Translations under genes and position numbers: made by a program
Notes under the pieces: generated by a model
Database searches by the model: none
What the model saw: the letters and a program-made list of their open reading frames with translations, nothing else
Told to the model about the DNA's origin: nothing
In this document: in pieces, positions 12,101 through 24,469 of the stretch
Position numbering within the stretch: the first letter of the stretch is position 1
How the letters are laid out: each line of letters begins with the position of its first letter
Assembly (NCBI RefSeq): GCF_901933205.1
Contig: NC_044597.1
Location: forward strand, 3,088,126-3,152,125
DNA length: 64,000 bases
From: Camarhynchus parvulus
Lineage: Eukaryota > Chordata > Aves > Passeriformes > Thraupidae
Direction of reading: 5' to 3'

Positions 12101-15100
12101 TTCTTTCAGAAAAATATATTAAATTCTACCATTTCTCCTGATTGCACGCAGATATCCTGGTTCGACTTTTATGGATCATGTCTTGCGTTATCAGGATACT
12201 CCAGGAGTGAAGATGATTGTAGTACTGGGTGAGGTGAGTGAGGCCACTTAACTCTCTGAGAAATACCTGTGTGTGGCTTTTGTTTTGGGAGCATCTGACC
12301 TGGTTGTAAGGATACTAAATAGCAGCTTCTACTGTTCTTGAATATTCCAAATTTTATTTCTTGTTGCTTTCGTCAGAAGAAACTGAATGCATTCCACAGG
12401 CAAGCATAGTCTTCCCTATTTAAAATAAATAAAAGAAAAACAAAAATCAGGAGGTTTTGTTCTGACACTTCAGCCATTATTCTGCGAAAAAGGAGAAAAA
12501 ACTCCCAGCAATGCTGCTTTATATGTTTTGGAGCTGGTTTTATCAAAAGTGCAGCTTGGAACCATCTCTCTCTCCCTGCAGATTGGAGGCACAGAAGAGT
12601 ACAAGATCTGCAGGGGTGTTAAAGAGGGCCGGATCACCAAGCCAGTGGTGTGCTGGTGCATTGGTACCTGTGCCACCATGTTCTCCTCAGAGGTATGTGT
12701 AAAAATGGGGGCAAGTGCATAAAAAAGAAATATATCCACAACAGGAAATAAAACACAACTTCACTCATTATACCTAAACCTTCCAGAACTGGCAGTAGTA
12801 ACTTTCATGTGCAAAAGTACATAAATACAAATGATAAAGGTATCTTTATCTTGTGCTTCTATAGTTCTGTCACAGGAAATTTCCAGGGGATTCTGCTTAC
12901 TTGTGAAGGGACCCCAAAGATGCCAGGGAAAGCAACAAATTCCAATAGCTGCCTGTTTCTGGAGTGGGGATGGCAGAGATATATGTTAAGCAGCTCTGAA
13001 GTGGGGCAGTTTAGGGTGGCAGAAATTGAATGAGCCTGGAGGGATTCCAGGTCAGAACATCCCTGTGACTGCCCTGTTGGCTCTGACTGCAGCCAGGAGT
13101 TTTGGCAGCCCAGAGGAGACAGATGTGCAGCCACTGCTGTTCCCAGTCAGGGCTCTGTTCTGTTGCACTCTCTGCAGGTAACAATCTGTTTTCCTTAGTG
13201 CTCTCTTCTCCTGTTTGTAGGTGCAGTTTGGCCATGCAGGAGCTTGTGCCAACCAGGCCTCTGAAACTGCTGTAGCAAAGAACAAAGCCTTAAAGGAAGC
13301 TGGAGTGTTTGTTCCCCGGAGTTTTGATGAGCTGGGAGAGGTCATTCAGTAAGTCACACTCACAGGGCATCTGCAGCAGTGGACAAAAGCTGTCAGGACA
13401 CTGATTCTGGCCTGATAGGGAATATATTTCTGCTTAAGGAAAGCAGATTCTACTTATTGTGGGGTTTTAAGGTCTTAAGGGGTTTTAACCTCTCTTGGAT
13501 CTCTTAGAAGGACCAAAGTTACTGAATGGATTCTCTCCCTAGGTCTGTGTACCAGGATCTTGTGGCCAAAAGAGTGATTGAACCAGCTGAGGAGGTGCCT
13601 CCTCCAACTGTGCCGATGGATTACTCCTGGGCAAGGGTGAGCTGTGCTGGTTTAGCTGCTTTTGGGTTTCTTGCAATCAGCCAGAGCACTGTCTGTGATT
13701 CTGGATACCATGTTGGGGTTGTACCTTGTGCTTTGTAGTGTTACTTGTGAACTGTGCTGATTTTGGGCTGTGGCAGCTGCTCTGAGGACAAGCCTGAGGT
13801 GTTGCTGTTTGCCTGCTCTGCCTTGTGCTGCCCCTGTCTGCTGGAGTGGGCTGTTTAACATGCTGTATTTACCCTGCAATTGCAGGAGCTGGGGCTGATC
13901 CGCAAACCGGCTTCCTTCATGACCAGCATCTGTGACGAGCGAGGCCAGGAGCTGATCTATGCTGGGATGCCCATCACTGAGGTCTTCAAAGAGGAGATGG
14001 GAATTGGAGGAGTTCTAGGCCTGCTCTGGTTTCAGAGGAGGTGAGGTGGTTCTTGCAAATTCTTTGGAGTTTTTCTTGTTTATTAATGGACTCTTAAGCA
14101 AAAAAAGTAATTCCAGGATTCCTTTGTGAAGGTAGATTCACTGGAATTCCGTCTCTGTATTTCCTCCATGATGCTATATCAGCATTTTGGGTTGCATACA
14201 GTGTGTTTTAATCTCAGGATGAAGTTTTCCATGAGTCTTGTGGTGCATTGAGGAAACTTCTGTATTCTAGGCCTGATTCACACTCTGTGACTGCTTGTGT
14301 CACCTCAACTCTGGAGGGGCTGGGGACTTTACAAACATTTGCATTTGTGTTGTGTCCCTGACTGATGTGGCGTCTGTGCCCAGGTTGCCCAGGTACGCCT
14401 GCCAGTTCATTGAGATGTGCCTGATGGTGACAGCAGACCACGGACCAGCTGTGTCTGGAGCCCACAACACCATTGTCTGTGCCAGGGCTGGCAAAGATCT
14501 GGTTTCAAGCCTCACTTCGGGCCTTCTTACTATTGTGAGTACCTGATATTCAGGAGGTTTAGCTTTGTTACTCATTACTCTTCTAGGTTTTATTACTATT
14601 TATTTTTGGATTGGCTGCAGAGTCACAGACTGGTGGTGTCTGTGCACTCACACTTTGAATTTCAACTCTTATAGTTTGGTTTTAGTTTCAAATCTGGTCC
14701 ATTTTTCCAATAAGTCAGACTAGTTTGACTCCTTTGAGTCTAGAAATATTTTGTAGCAGCCAAATTGCTGTCATTGTTGACTCTGGTGCCTGAACTCTTG
14801 TGACAAGAGTTGCTAAAACAGACACTGGATTGCATTTTCCCCCATGTTGTCTCTAGCAGAGATGCACTGGCTCCAAATTGGCATTCATGTGAGAGATAAG
14901 CAAATGCTTTCTCTCAGGTGCCTGCCCAACTCTAATGTCATGAATGCCTGAGACCAGGAGGGTGGATGGGGGAGATAATCTTGGGTTTGTATCTTATTTG
15001 TGGAGTCCTTTGATGTAATTGCCTTTGTTCTGAACCCAGGGTGACCGGTTTGGGGGAGCACTTGATGCTGCAGCCAAGATGTTCAGCAAAGCTTTTGACA

Positions 15101-16581
15101 GTGGCATTATCCCCATGGAATTTGTGAATAAGATGAAGAAAGAAGGGAAGCTGATCATGGGCATTGGACACAGAGTGAAATCAGTAAGAAAATTGCATTA
15201 GGGCAAACTGGAGGGATTTTTAGGGATGGGTGGGGGAGAGCAAAAACAAAGGAAAGAAAATCAGCAATTTTCAGAGGCAGCTATTTACTAAATTCTCCCA
15301 AATCTACAAAGAGTATCAGTGAGAGGCAGCATCACTGACTGTAATGTGCTCTGAACTTGCAGATAAACAACCCTGACATGAGAGTTCAGATTCTCAAGGA
15401 CTACGTGAAGCAGCACTTCCCAGCCACTCCGCTGCTGGACTACGCACTCGAAGTAGAAAAAATCACAACTTCCAAGGTGAGGGGCACCAGCTCTGACTGC
15501 TCTGGGCACTGGTTCTCATGGGAGGGAAAGTGACTGGCCCTCAGCTGTATTTTCAGCGCAGTGCTCCATAAATTGTTGCTGGGGATTGTGTCTGGGGTGG
15601 AGTTGAAGCCAAGTACAGCTGCAATTTGGGAAGGCTGAAGGCATTTGGCTACCAGGAAAGTGCTGAACAAGCCAAACCGTCATCTGTGTGGCCACAGTGG
15701 CACTGCTGGGTGTAAATCCCAGACTGTTGGCCCATGGTAGAGAACCTCTGAACCCTGACCCAAGAGGGTTTTGGGTTGATTTTCCAACATTCCCATTAAG
15801 TGTAGGTCTTGCTCAGGCTGCTGGGCTGGTGTGCCCCCAGCTACAGGCAGCCCTCAAATCACCAGTGGAAGGTGCCATGTAACACCACTTGCACTGTTGA
15901 AATCTTTATTGCATGTGTTTTATTTCCTGCAGAAACCAAACCTTATCCTGAATGTAGATGGCTTTATTGGAGTGGCCTTTGTTGACGTGCTCAGGAATTG
16001 TGGCTCTTTCACACGGTGAGTGAGGGGAAGCTGTTCTTGCATCATGGTCCTATGAAGCTGCACTGCCAGCTCCTGAGGGGCAGAATTCCATGTCATGGGA
16101 AGGAAACAGCCTGGCCTGGCTTTTGGGGGCAGAAAGCTGTCAGGGGAATTTGTGTGGCTTCTGGCACTAGAGCAGGTGGCAGCCCATCTGAGATTGAATG
16201 GTTCCTGGTAATCATCTGTTTAAGGAATCATTTTCTTTTGTTTTGCAGGGAAGAAGCAGATGAGTATATTGATATAGGAGCTCTCAATGGCATCTTTGTG
16301 CTGGGCAGGAGTATGGGATTCATTGGTGAGTTTGCCATGTCCTCCCTGCCCCTTCCCTCCTCCTGGGGCTGCTCTGCCTCAGGAACACCAGACAAACCTG
16401 AAACCCCGGGGAATTCAGAAATCCAGCTCAAGGCAAAGACTAAAGGAGGGATGGGGATTTTGTAACACAAACCACTCTCCTTTCAGGGCACTACCTGGAC
16501 CAGAAGAGATTGAAGCAGGGTCTGTACCGTCACCCCTGGGATGACATATCCTACGTCCTACCGGAGCACATGACCATGTGA
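121..16581 (+). CDS. ACLY: ATP-citrate synthase (ATP citrate lyase), C-terminal 895 residues, 23 coding exons
   Basis: Cytosolic enzyme cleaving citrate with ATP and CoA to acetyl-CoA and oxaloacetate for lipid synthesis and histone acetylation. Coding exons: 121-251, 1924-2042, 2524-2660, 3054-3115, 3287-3404, 4454-4608, 5891-5981, 6378-6407, 8172-8313, 10829-10997, 11438-11542, 11775-11971, 12152-12233, 12582-12692, 13221-13348, 13543-13636, 13886-14040, 14384-14534, 15040-15183, 15363-15476, 15933-16015, 16249-16325, 16487-16581. Every junction keeps phase. The 895 codons fit human residues 207-1101. With that offset the regulatory serine in SRTASFSES falls at 455, the phospho-histidine of [10 protein letters not shown] at 760, and the citrate-synthase-like residues at His900 (TADHG), His975 (GIGHRV) and Asp1026 (NVDG). 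The ATP-grasp start lies before base 1. Exon 1 uses a GC donor. Introns carry several LTRs. Identity is essentially certain; single boundaries are inferred. Confidence 0.97.
309..800 (-). mobile_element. LTR-like element in an ACLY intron, ends uncertain
   Basis: Read on the minus strand it shows an LTR-type order: CCAAT-type box, TATA-like TATAAG, then AATAAAG (about 376-381), ending near GGTGATACA at 309. Parts resemble the main LTR family (ctctgag...cttcccaggaaaatcctgg). I could not fix the right end or a target duplication. Confidence 0.4.
3670..4290 (-). mobile_element. Endogenous-retrovirus-like segment in an ACLY intron
   Basis: Around 4070-4190 the minus strand carries CCAAT, TATAAATA and AATAAA in LTR order. 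The adjoining 3690-3960 stretch (Lys/Arg-rich GAAGAAG runs, then cttttgtgg) resembles the segment at 39340-39600. Ends and orientation of the left part are unresolved. Confidence 0.4.
4576..5310 (+). repeat. Tandem duplication of the ACLY exon 4454-4608 end and its donor
   Basis: The last 33 nt of the exon plus its donor and ~170 nt of intron are repeated in tandem. Full copies of the exon tail start at 4576 (the real one), 4780 and 5081, and a part copy without the exon tail lies near 4909. Donor state differs: gtgagc (real), ctgagc (4780 copy, lost) and gtgagc (5081 copy, kept). Each copy shares ggaaaggcattttggcc. Confidence 0.9.
5344..5731 (-). mobile_element. Solo LTR, main family, copy 1
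   Basis: A 388 bp LTR. On the plus strand it begins TGTTGT and ends GTAACA. Flanks are an exact 6-bp duplication ACTGGG (5338-5343 and 5732-5737). Sense is minus, judged from CCAAT, TATA/AATAAA and U5-like order. It lies antisense in an ACLY intron. Confidence 0.9.
7731..8138 (-). mobile_element. Solo LTR, main family, copy 2
   Basis: A 408 bp LTR with exact 6-bp duplication GATTGG (7725-7730 and 8139-8144). It is antisense to ACLY and ends only 33 nt before the exon at 8172. Confidence 0.9.
8570..8974 (-). mobile_element. Solo LTR, main family, copy 3
   Basis: A 405 bp copy from TGTAGT to GTGACA, antisense to ACLY. Flanks (gatgtc and aggtgc) show no convincing target duplication, so the ends are less certain than in other copies. 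Confidence 0.85.
9970..10357 (-). mobile_element. Solo LTR, main family, copy 4
   Basis: A 388 bp LTR with exact 6-bp duplication CAGAAT (9964-9969 and 10358-10363), antisense to ACLY. Confidence 0.9.
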
Positions 16582-16740
16582 GAAGCTGCTGGTGCCTTGG
16601 AGTGCACCAGGACAGAAACCTGGCCAGGGGACAGCCGCAGTGGGACTGTGATGTGTAAAGATGATTATTGGGACAGAGATGTCGAGCTGCCTGGTCAAAC
16701 TGTGCAAAGTGACTGTTTTATAAGGATAGAAACTTACTCT

Positions 16741-16746
16741 AATAAA
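16741..16746 (+). terminator. Proximal poly(A) signal of ACLY
   Basis: Canonical AATAAA about 160 nt after the ACLY stop. Confidence 0.6.
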
Positions 16747-17286
16747 ACCAAAACTTGTGCTATTCCCTCTGTTACCTGCTGTATTTAATACCGTCTCTCA
16801 CACTTTTATTTTTTTCTATTCTCATTTCATTTTGTTTCCAGAAGTGGTTTAGGGTTTGGGGGGTAGAGTTTGGCTCATAGGTATGCCTTACTGAATTCTG
16901 GTAACAAGCTGTACCTTTCCCATGAGGGGAACGTGCCTGTCATTCCCATAAGCCATCACTTTAGAATTTTTTTTTTTGTTATCTGTTGTTTTTCAATTTG
17001 TTTACCATGTTCTTATCCTTGGTCTGATTGTACCTGAATCCTGGGACCACTGCTAAAGTATAACCAATGTTACTTAAGCTGGTGTAGTAATTTAAAGTGT
17101 AAAGTTGTAACATACTGCTGTGAAAACTGTGAAATCCTTGTACTCCAGTGTCTGTATTTATGCAAACAACCTCTCCTTTCCTCTGACTGCTGCTCTGTGC
17201 ACTGTCACTTATGTAATCTGCAGCTGCAAAAATATCTCAGTAATAATTTCAGTGTCCTCCTTGTCAGTGTACTGTAACCAAACGCA

Positions 17287-17292
17287 AATAAA
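17287..17292 (+). terminator. Distal poly(A) signal of ACLY
   Basis: Canonical AATAAA about 705 nt after the stop, followed by T-rich sequence. Confidence 0.6.
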
Positions 17293-17799
17293 TACACATT
17301 ACTAATTTATTCTTTTTTCCATGTGTGACTTCTGTGAGTTGTCCCTAAGCAGTGTCTAAGGGGATGTGTGACAAGTTGTCATGTAACAAAACAGCCTTCA
17401 AAGCAATTACTCCTCAGGGTCTGTTTCAGGTGGTTTAAAAGAGGAGAAATAAAAATCAAACTGCATACAGATTTCACCTTTGGTGAAAAAAAGGTCAAAA
17501 ATATAAAACTTGAATTAAGTAGAGAATAAACAGAAGGCCACAAGCTAGTTATGATAGCATTATACAAGAGTTAGAGAACTGTGCTGTATGTATAGCAAAC
17601 ATGAAATAACCACCTATACAGCTCACTGCGTTGTAATTAAAAACCCAACGTACCATGGAGTGAGAGAATTCCTAATTGCTCAGTTGCAGGGGAGGGCACG
17701 GGGAAGAAGAAAAGGATGAGGATTGCCTGAGGCACCGAGAGGAAAGGGCCTGGCTCTGGTCCGTGGCACCCGAGGCACCAGAGCCCCGCCACGACGGGG

Positions 17800-18189
17800 A
17801 CGCGGGGTCCCGGGGGCTCCGGGCTGGGGGGATGGGGGATACGGCAAAGTCCCGAGGGGTCCGGGGTGAGGGGACGCGGCGTCCCGGGGGCTCCGGGCTG
17901 GGGGGATGGAGATGCGGGGGGTCCTGGCCTGAGGGGATGGGAGATACGGCAAAGTCCCGAGGGGTCCGGGGTGAGGGGACGCGGCGTCCCGGCGGCTCCC
18001 GGGCTGTATGGGGGTCTCGAGTTAAGGGGAGGCGGGCTCTCGTGGGGTGCCGCGCCGAGGGGCCGGGCCCCGGGCGCTGCGCTGGCCGCCGCTCCCCTCA
18101 CGGCGCCGCTGCTCCTCTCCCGGCGCCGCCGCCATTGCCCTGCAGCGCGCGCTCTCCCCGCCAGGGGGCGGCGCTGCGCCCCGCCCGCC
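17800..18189 (+). promoter_or_regulatory. KLHL11 CpG-rich promoter with a ~105 bp tandem duplication
   Basis: GC- and CpG-rich sequence running into KLHL11 exon 1. A block containing ggatacggcaaagtcccgag... occurs twice (about 17830 and 17940). The transcription start cannot be read from sequence alone. The AT-rich part 17311-17800 shows no feature. Confidence 0.55.
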
Positions 18190-20507
18190 ATGTCCGACAA
18201 GATGGCGGCGGCCGCGGCCTGTCCGCAGCCGCAGCCGCAGCCCGGTCCCAGCCCCGGCCCCAGCCCCGGTCCCGGCCTCGGTCCTGGCCCGCCGGCGGCC
18301 GAGGCGGAGCGCGGGGCCCCGCGGGGCAGCGCGGCGGACGGGGAGGCTGAGGCGGAGGAGTTCGGGTGCCCGGCGCACTGCTCCGACCTGGCCTGGCGGC
18401 AGAACGAGCAGCGCCGCCACGGCCTGTACTGCGACATCACGCTGGCTTTCGGCGGCGCGGGCATGGCCCGCGAGTACCGGGCTCACCGGTCCGTCCTGGC
18501 CGCCGCCACCGAATACTTCACGCCGCTGCTCTCGGGGGGGTTCGCGGAGTCGCGCTCGGGTCGCGTGGAGCTGCAGAAGTGGAGCTCGGAGGGCGGCCCC
18601 GACCCCGACACGGTGGAGGCCGTTATCGGTTTCATGTACACCGGCACCATCCGCGTGAGCCCCGGCAACGTCCATGAGGTGCTGGAGATGGCGGACAGGT
18701 AAGTGCGGCCCCGGCGGGGGCTGGCAAGGACCGGGCCACAGCATCAGAGGATCACAGATTGGTTTGGGTTGGAAGGGACCTTAGAAGTTTATCTCGTTCC
18801 ACCCCTTGTCATGGGCAGGGACACGTTCCACTATCCCAGGTTGCTCCAAGCCCCATCCAGCCTGGCCTGGAACACCTCCAGGGATGTATAACTCCCTTGT
18901 TTGTCTGTAGGTTTCTGCTGACCCGGTTGAAGGATTTCTGCGGAGAGTTTCTGAAGAAGAAGCTGAACCTTTCCAACTGTGTGGCGGTTCACAGCTTGGC
19001 CCACATGTATTCCCTGAATCAGCTGGCCCTCAAAGCGCAGGATATGATCAGGAGAAACTTCCACAAAGTCATCCAAGATGAGGAGTTCTACACTTTGCCA
19101 TTTCACCTTGTCCGGGACTGGCTCTCAGACTCAGAGATCACGGTGGACTCTGAAGAAATCCTCTTTGAGACTGTTTTGAAGTGGGTTCAGAAGAGCCCTG
19201 AGGAAAGAGAGAGGTACTTCGAAGATCTCTTTAAGCTGCTAAGATTGTCTCAGATGAAACCCACATACCTGACTCGCCACGTGAAATCTGAGCGGCTGGT
19301 GTCGAGCAACGAGGCCTGTGTGAAGCTGGTGTCCGAGGCCGTGGAGAGCCATGCCCTGCGCTCTGAGAACCTGCAGTCAGGGAACCTGCAGCACTCGGCC
19401 TGCCCCGCTGCGCTGCTGCCGCGCTTCGGCCAGAACATGGATGTCATCATGGTCATTGGCGGCGTGTCCGAGGGTGGCGACTACCTGAGCGAGTGTGTGG
19501 GCTACTTCATCGACGAGGACAGGTGGGTCAACCTGCCTCACATCCACAACCACTTGGATGGGCACGCTGTGGCCGTGACAGAGTCCTACGTGTATGTGGC
19601 CGGCTCCATGGAACCGGGCTTTGCCAAGACTGTGGAAAGGTACAATCCAAACAGAAATATTTGGGAGCAGGTTTCAAACCTCATCACCAGGAAGCATTCC
19701 TTTGGCCTTACTGAAGTGAAAGGCAACTTGTACAGTATTGGTGGGCACGGCAATTTCAGTCCAGGCTTTAAAGATGTGGCCATTTATAATCCTGAACAGG
19801 ACAAATGGCTGAACCTGGAGTCGGCACCAAAGATCCTGCGGGATGTCAAGGCTGTCTCCGTGGAGGACCGGTACGTGTACGTGGCCGCCCGCACCCCGGT
19901 TGACAGTGACAGCGAGGACGGGCTCAGGGCTGTTATTATCAGATATGATGCTGAAACCAGGCAGTGGCAGGACGTGGAATCCCTGCCCCTCATCGACAAC
20001 TACTGCTCCTTCCAGATGTCTGTTGCCAGCACCAACTTCTACCACACAGCATCGTGCTGCCCCAAGAGTTACCCCATAGACAACGAGGAGGCCAAGGGAA
20101 AGATCTCCAGCAGGGCCTCGGATGAAATCCTGGAATCCTTGCCCCCTGAGGTGCTGAGCATTGAAGGAGCAGCTATTTGTTACTACAAAGATGACGTGTT
20201 TATCATTGGGGGGTGGAAGAACAGCGATGACATTGACAAGCAGTACAGGAAGGAGGCTTATCGCTACTGCGCCGAGCGCAAGCGCTGGATGCTCCTGCCC
20301 CCAATGCCACAGCCCCGCTGCAGAGCCACTGCCTGCCACGTGAGAATCCCCTTCAGGTGCCTGCAGGGAACACAGAGGTACCCCATGCCACAAAATCTCA
20401 TGTGGCAAAAAGATAGAATCAGGCAGATGCAGGAAAGGCAGATGCAGGAGATCCACCGATACTCCCTGAGCTTACGGAGGATGCCGCGCTCCCAGATCGA
20501 GTGCTAG
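18190..20507 (+). CDS. KLHL11: Kelch-like protein 11, CUL3 ubiquitin-ligase adaptor
   Basis: Substrate adaptor of CUL3-RING ubiquitin ligases. Coding exons 18190-18698 and 18911-20507 give 701 residues, against about 708 in human. Order: Pro/Gly/Ala-rich N terminus; BTB domain from about residue 60 ([20 protein letters not shown] is typical); BACK domain from about 175; kelch repeats to the end ([29 protein letters not shown]). The start ATG at 18190 is the first after the CpG region. A second ATG at 18202, followed by an alanine run, is a real alternative. The C-terminal tail repeats RQMQE, absent as a duplicate in the mammalian protein as I recall it. The 212 nt intron is largely CR1 debris. 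Confidence 0.96.
18741..18889 (-). mobile_element. CR1 LINE 3'-end fragment in the KLHL11 intron
   Basis: The plus strand reads gattggtttgggttggaagg, then gggcagggacacgttccact, caggttgctccaagcccc and atccagcctggcctggaaca. This is the reverse complement of the conserved CR1 3' region common in birds. It fills most of the intron 18699-18910. Confidence 0.9.
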
Positions 20508-20539
20508 TGTCTGCAGTATCACTCCTGATGAGCCTAGGA

Positions 20540-20545
20540 AATAAA
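20540..20545 (+). terminator. Proximal poly(A) signal of KLHL11
   Basis: AATAAA 33 nt past the KLHL11 stop. Confidence 0.5.
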
Positions 20546-23500
20546 CCCATTTGTTAGGCTTGATGTGTCTTTATAAGACATGAGGGTGTGGATTTGATTT
20601 GATGCATAAAACCAGCATCTGTTGTGTACTGAAAATTCAGAAGCTCAGAAGTTGAGGGTGGGTGGGAATTGAGACACTCCATGAATCCAAACAGTATTCC
20701 TTAATGATGCCCAGGGAAAAGCTGTAGCCTGTATCGGGCTGTGAAATGTCTCTGGGAGCATTAAGCCTGTTACTTCTTTCCTCAGATCTTTGGTTCCAAG
20801 GATTTCTGTAGAGTTAGTCTCTAACAGTTCTCCTTGGAAAATCAAAGATCTCTCTCTTAATAATTTAGTGGTTACATTTGTGTGTGCTTGAAAGCACCTG
20901 TTTCATTTGCACTTATCTCTTGACATTCCTTTGATTCTCTCCTCAGTGACTAAACTTCACAGGATTGGTGTTGGTGTACTTGGCTTTCCCAAGCTGGAGG
21001 CAAGTGCAATAGCTCTGTATGAAACAAAAGCACAATCTTTATGAAATTACTTCAGGATGTTTCTATGTGTATTAAATATTTTGTATTTGTGTGTTGTAGA
21101 GAGGCTGCAGAGTTTGTTTATAAATGGATGATTGGTTGGACACAAAACACTTGCTAAAAGAGAGCTTGAGGCAGTGGATTTTTTTCAGGTGTATTGCAGG
21201 TTTGAGTCTGTCTCTGACTCAAAAACTTGGGTCAACAGCCTGAGCAAAGGAGTGACACCCGGCCATGAGCCACCCACCCACACTGGTTGTTTAGTTCTGT
21301 CAGAGTGGATCAGTGAGAGTGGGATTATTTCATGGGAATATAGTGAAACCGGGGCTACTTGTAGGTCTCTTCTCAAATGTTGCACGTTTTCATTCTAGTG
21401 AAAAGTGATGAAAGAGCCCCTGCTGTTCCCAGCCTCTCTCTGACAATCAGAAGCCTTTGCCCTCCTGTGCTGTCCCAAGGGGCTCCCAGCAGCTGTGCTC
21501 CTGCAGGGTGGAGAGCTGGGCTTTCAGTCTCCAGGGATCTGAATTTCCCCACTTGCTGTGGGGTGAGATTTAAGCTCATTTAAACACCTTTTGGCATTTT
21601 GAGGTGTCTGTACATGCCAGTGCCCTGATTGGCTCTGGATTGCTTTCTGCTGCACTCCCAGGGAACAGAATGTGGGATAATCCCTTTGGGGTATCCCTGC
21701 CTCTCTGTCCCACTGAGCACTCCTCCCCAGTCCAAGAAGCTCCAGGACCCTTTCATTTACCAACAGTTTCAGTGCATACTTCCTACCTCCTTTTCTCCTC
21801 ATCCTTCCCTTCTTTTGAATGTTCCAGGTTTTTCCATGCAGTCTTAACTCAGGATCTTAGGGAAGGGAATGGGAGGAGTAACCTGGGTATTACAAAATTT
21901 GTGTAGGCAAACCTTTCTGGAAAATCTGTTACTGTTCTTGGTTTGTTGATGATTTGCTGGTGGTTTTGCTGTGGGTGAGTTCTTTGCAAAGAACTTTTAA
22001 CCAATTTGGGGTTTGTTTTGGTCTTGTTTTGCTTCCTGAGCTGCTCATTCTCCTTTTCTAGTTCAACAGGCAGCCCAGATCATATCTGAAACTTGGGGTA
22101 AGTCTTTCCACCACTCAGTGTGTAAAGGTTTCTCTGATGTGTACGTCTCTTAAAGCTCCACTTTGTGGTTCGTGGGCCACTTTGATATCAACAACTTGTC
22201 TGTTTGTGAGAGAGTCTCCAGCCTTAGTTAAAAAAACTACCAAACTTGAAATTCTGAGCAGTTTGTCTTGGTTTACTCCTCTGTGGTAACCATGTTTTAT
22301 TTTCTTTGCCTGTTTGGTTGTTGGGCAGGTGAAGTCTGTACCACTGGCTTCATGCAAGAGGAAGTAGGTGGGTTTAAGGTGATGTTTGCAGGTGACTGTT
22401 CCCAAACAGCTGCTGCAGGCTTGTAAGCTGGGGGTTGATCCATGGAGTCTTGCAGGTCTGGCTGGAGTAGGTGCAGAATTGCTGCTCCTGCAGCAGTTTG
22501 TGATAAAGTGCAAATGCCTCTGGTGCTGAATCCATCAATGTAACAGCAATTTGTGGGAGCTGATTTTAAGATACTTTAGAGGGATTCATGTCCTCCACCC
22601 TGCTGAACCAGCTGGCAGGATTAAACAGGCAGTTGGAGAGTGGTAGGTCACCACCACAGCTCTCTCCAAGCTCTCTTGTAGTCTATCCTCAAATACAGAC
22701 AATCTGTAGGCAGAAACACCAAGATGGTTCTTTCAGTTGGAATAGGAGCTGAATATTTAATGCATGGCACTGTGCAACAAAGAGGCAAGAACAAACCTTG
22801 CGGTCTTGCTTTTTCTAAGCAAAATTGATATTGCACTTCCCAGGAGGACTTTGGGCTGATGGACAAGCTGTGGCATTTACTCAAAGCACTCCCCTGAGAG
22901 CCAGTGTGAGCCCAGCCCCATCCCTGGACAGGTAACCCATGTGTGCCAGCTGCATGCTGTGTGTGCTTTGCTGTCCCTCCATGTGCTTGGGGTGGGGGCT
23001 GGCAGCAGCACAGGCTGCTCTCAATGTTTGCTTTGCCAGTTCTGGGATAGTGTTAAGCAGTTGGGGTTTTTTAGCCTTGAATCCCAGGGGACCAGTGGCA
23101 CTGCTGTGGTTTGTGACTAATATATCAAATAATCCATTGCAGCACATGAGGTGGTGGGAGAATTGCATTCATGGCTCTGGCTGCAGTTTAGCCCACAAGC
23201 CTGTGAATCCATAACAGTTTCCTTGTGCCCTTGACCACCATATCTTGCTGGGTGTTTATCAAATGATCCCATAAACAAAAGCCTGGGAATTCCTCATGTG
23301 TTTCTGGAGGCTGCTCAGCTGTCAGCAGGATCCCAGTGTGTGTTCAGTAAGGGTGAGAAGGCTGACTGCTGCCTCACTGAGGGAAAAGGACATTGGTGGG
23401 AGTTTTCCTCTCCTTAGGACAATCACATCTCTACACCTGTCCTGATACCTGCCACCAAACACACATGTCGTGTCCTGGCTTTCTGCTTTTCTTTACCACC

Positions 23501-24292
23501 TGCCAGGTGGTTGGTAACTTTAGTAACTCCCAGGGGCCATATGTGTACATAATATTTTATAACTACCTGGATACTCCATTAGTAGCCAGGGGTTGTGTTT
23601 TTAATGACTCCCTTGCACACAGTGGGAGTCCATTCCAGAGATGAAGCAAACATGTTACATGTGCTGTGAACAACTGTACCCAGCATTCTGCTTGACTATT
23701 GCAATGACATTTTTCTCCATTACAGTAAATATTAAAATCCAAACTCTTGGCTCATCTTTTGTGTTGTGAAATACCCTAGTGGCTGTAAACAAACCCAGTC
23801 CCAAGGAATTAGAACTTTTTATGTTACTCATATTACAGCCTTGTAACAGGATGTTGTAACATCCAATGGGCTTTGAAAAGCAAGTGTAAAGAAAGTGGTC
23901 TGTGGCTTGGATTTATTTTCAACTCTGTCTACCTTAGGTTGGGTTACAAGCCATCTCCCATTTGACAGTCCTGCGTGGAATCTGATAAAACGGGTGCTCT
24001 TGAGGATCTAACCCTGTTACTAATATGAATGTAGAGTGTGGAACTAACAAGCTGTTTGATGACCATTAATAGTCAGATTCTCCTCATGGGTCCATGTCAC
24101 TGTGGGTTGCAGCAGCTCTGCTCTCCTGGCATATTAACAGAGGGACAGCAGTTTCCTGGGGAGCAGCCCTCCTGTCCTTACCTGTGAGGTAAAGTTGTGT
24201 GTGTCATAGGCCCTTTGAAACAGCTCCTGCTGTCCTGTTCTTGACCTTAAATACACTGTACTAAAGTTTATTGTAAGAGGTGAATTAATGAA

Positions 24293-24298
24293 AATAAA
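24293..24298 (+). terminator. Possible distal poly(A) signal of KLHL11
   Basis: AATAAA followed by a T/G-rich stretch, about 180 nt from the facing KLHL10 poly(A) signals. Confidence 0.4.
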
Positions 24299-24469
24299 CC
24301 TTTTATTTCTCTAGCATTCTGTTGTGGTTTTGGTTTTTTTAAGTTAATGTATAGGGTGTGGCTGATACACTGGGTAGTGCTGTTGAGTGAAAATTTGAAC
24401 TCCTAATGATCCTTTTGGCCTGTTACAGTTGTTTCTATTTTAGAACAAGAGAACATTCTCCCTTGCTGC

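Larger units (their letters stand above)
16582..17310 (+). other. ACLY: ACLY 3' untranslated region
   Basis: Unique AT-rich sequence after the TGA stop, with an early AATAAA (16741) and a late one (17287). The early signal gives a ~180 nt tail and the late one ~730 nt, so alternative polyadenylation is plausible. No repeats seen. Confidence 0.7.
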
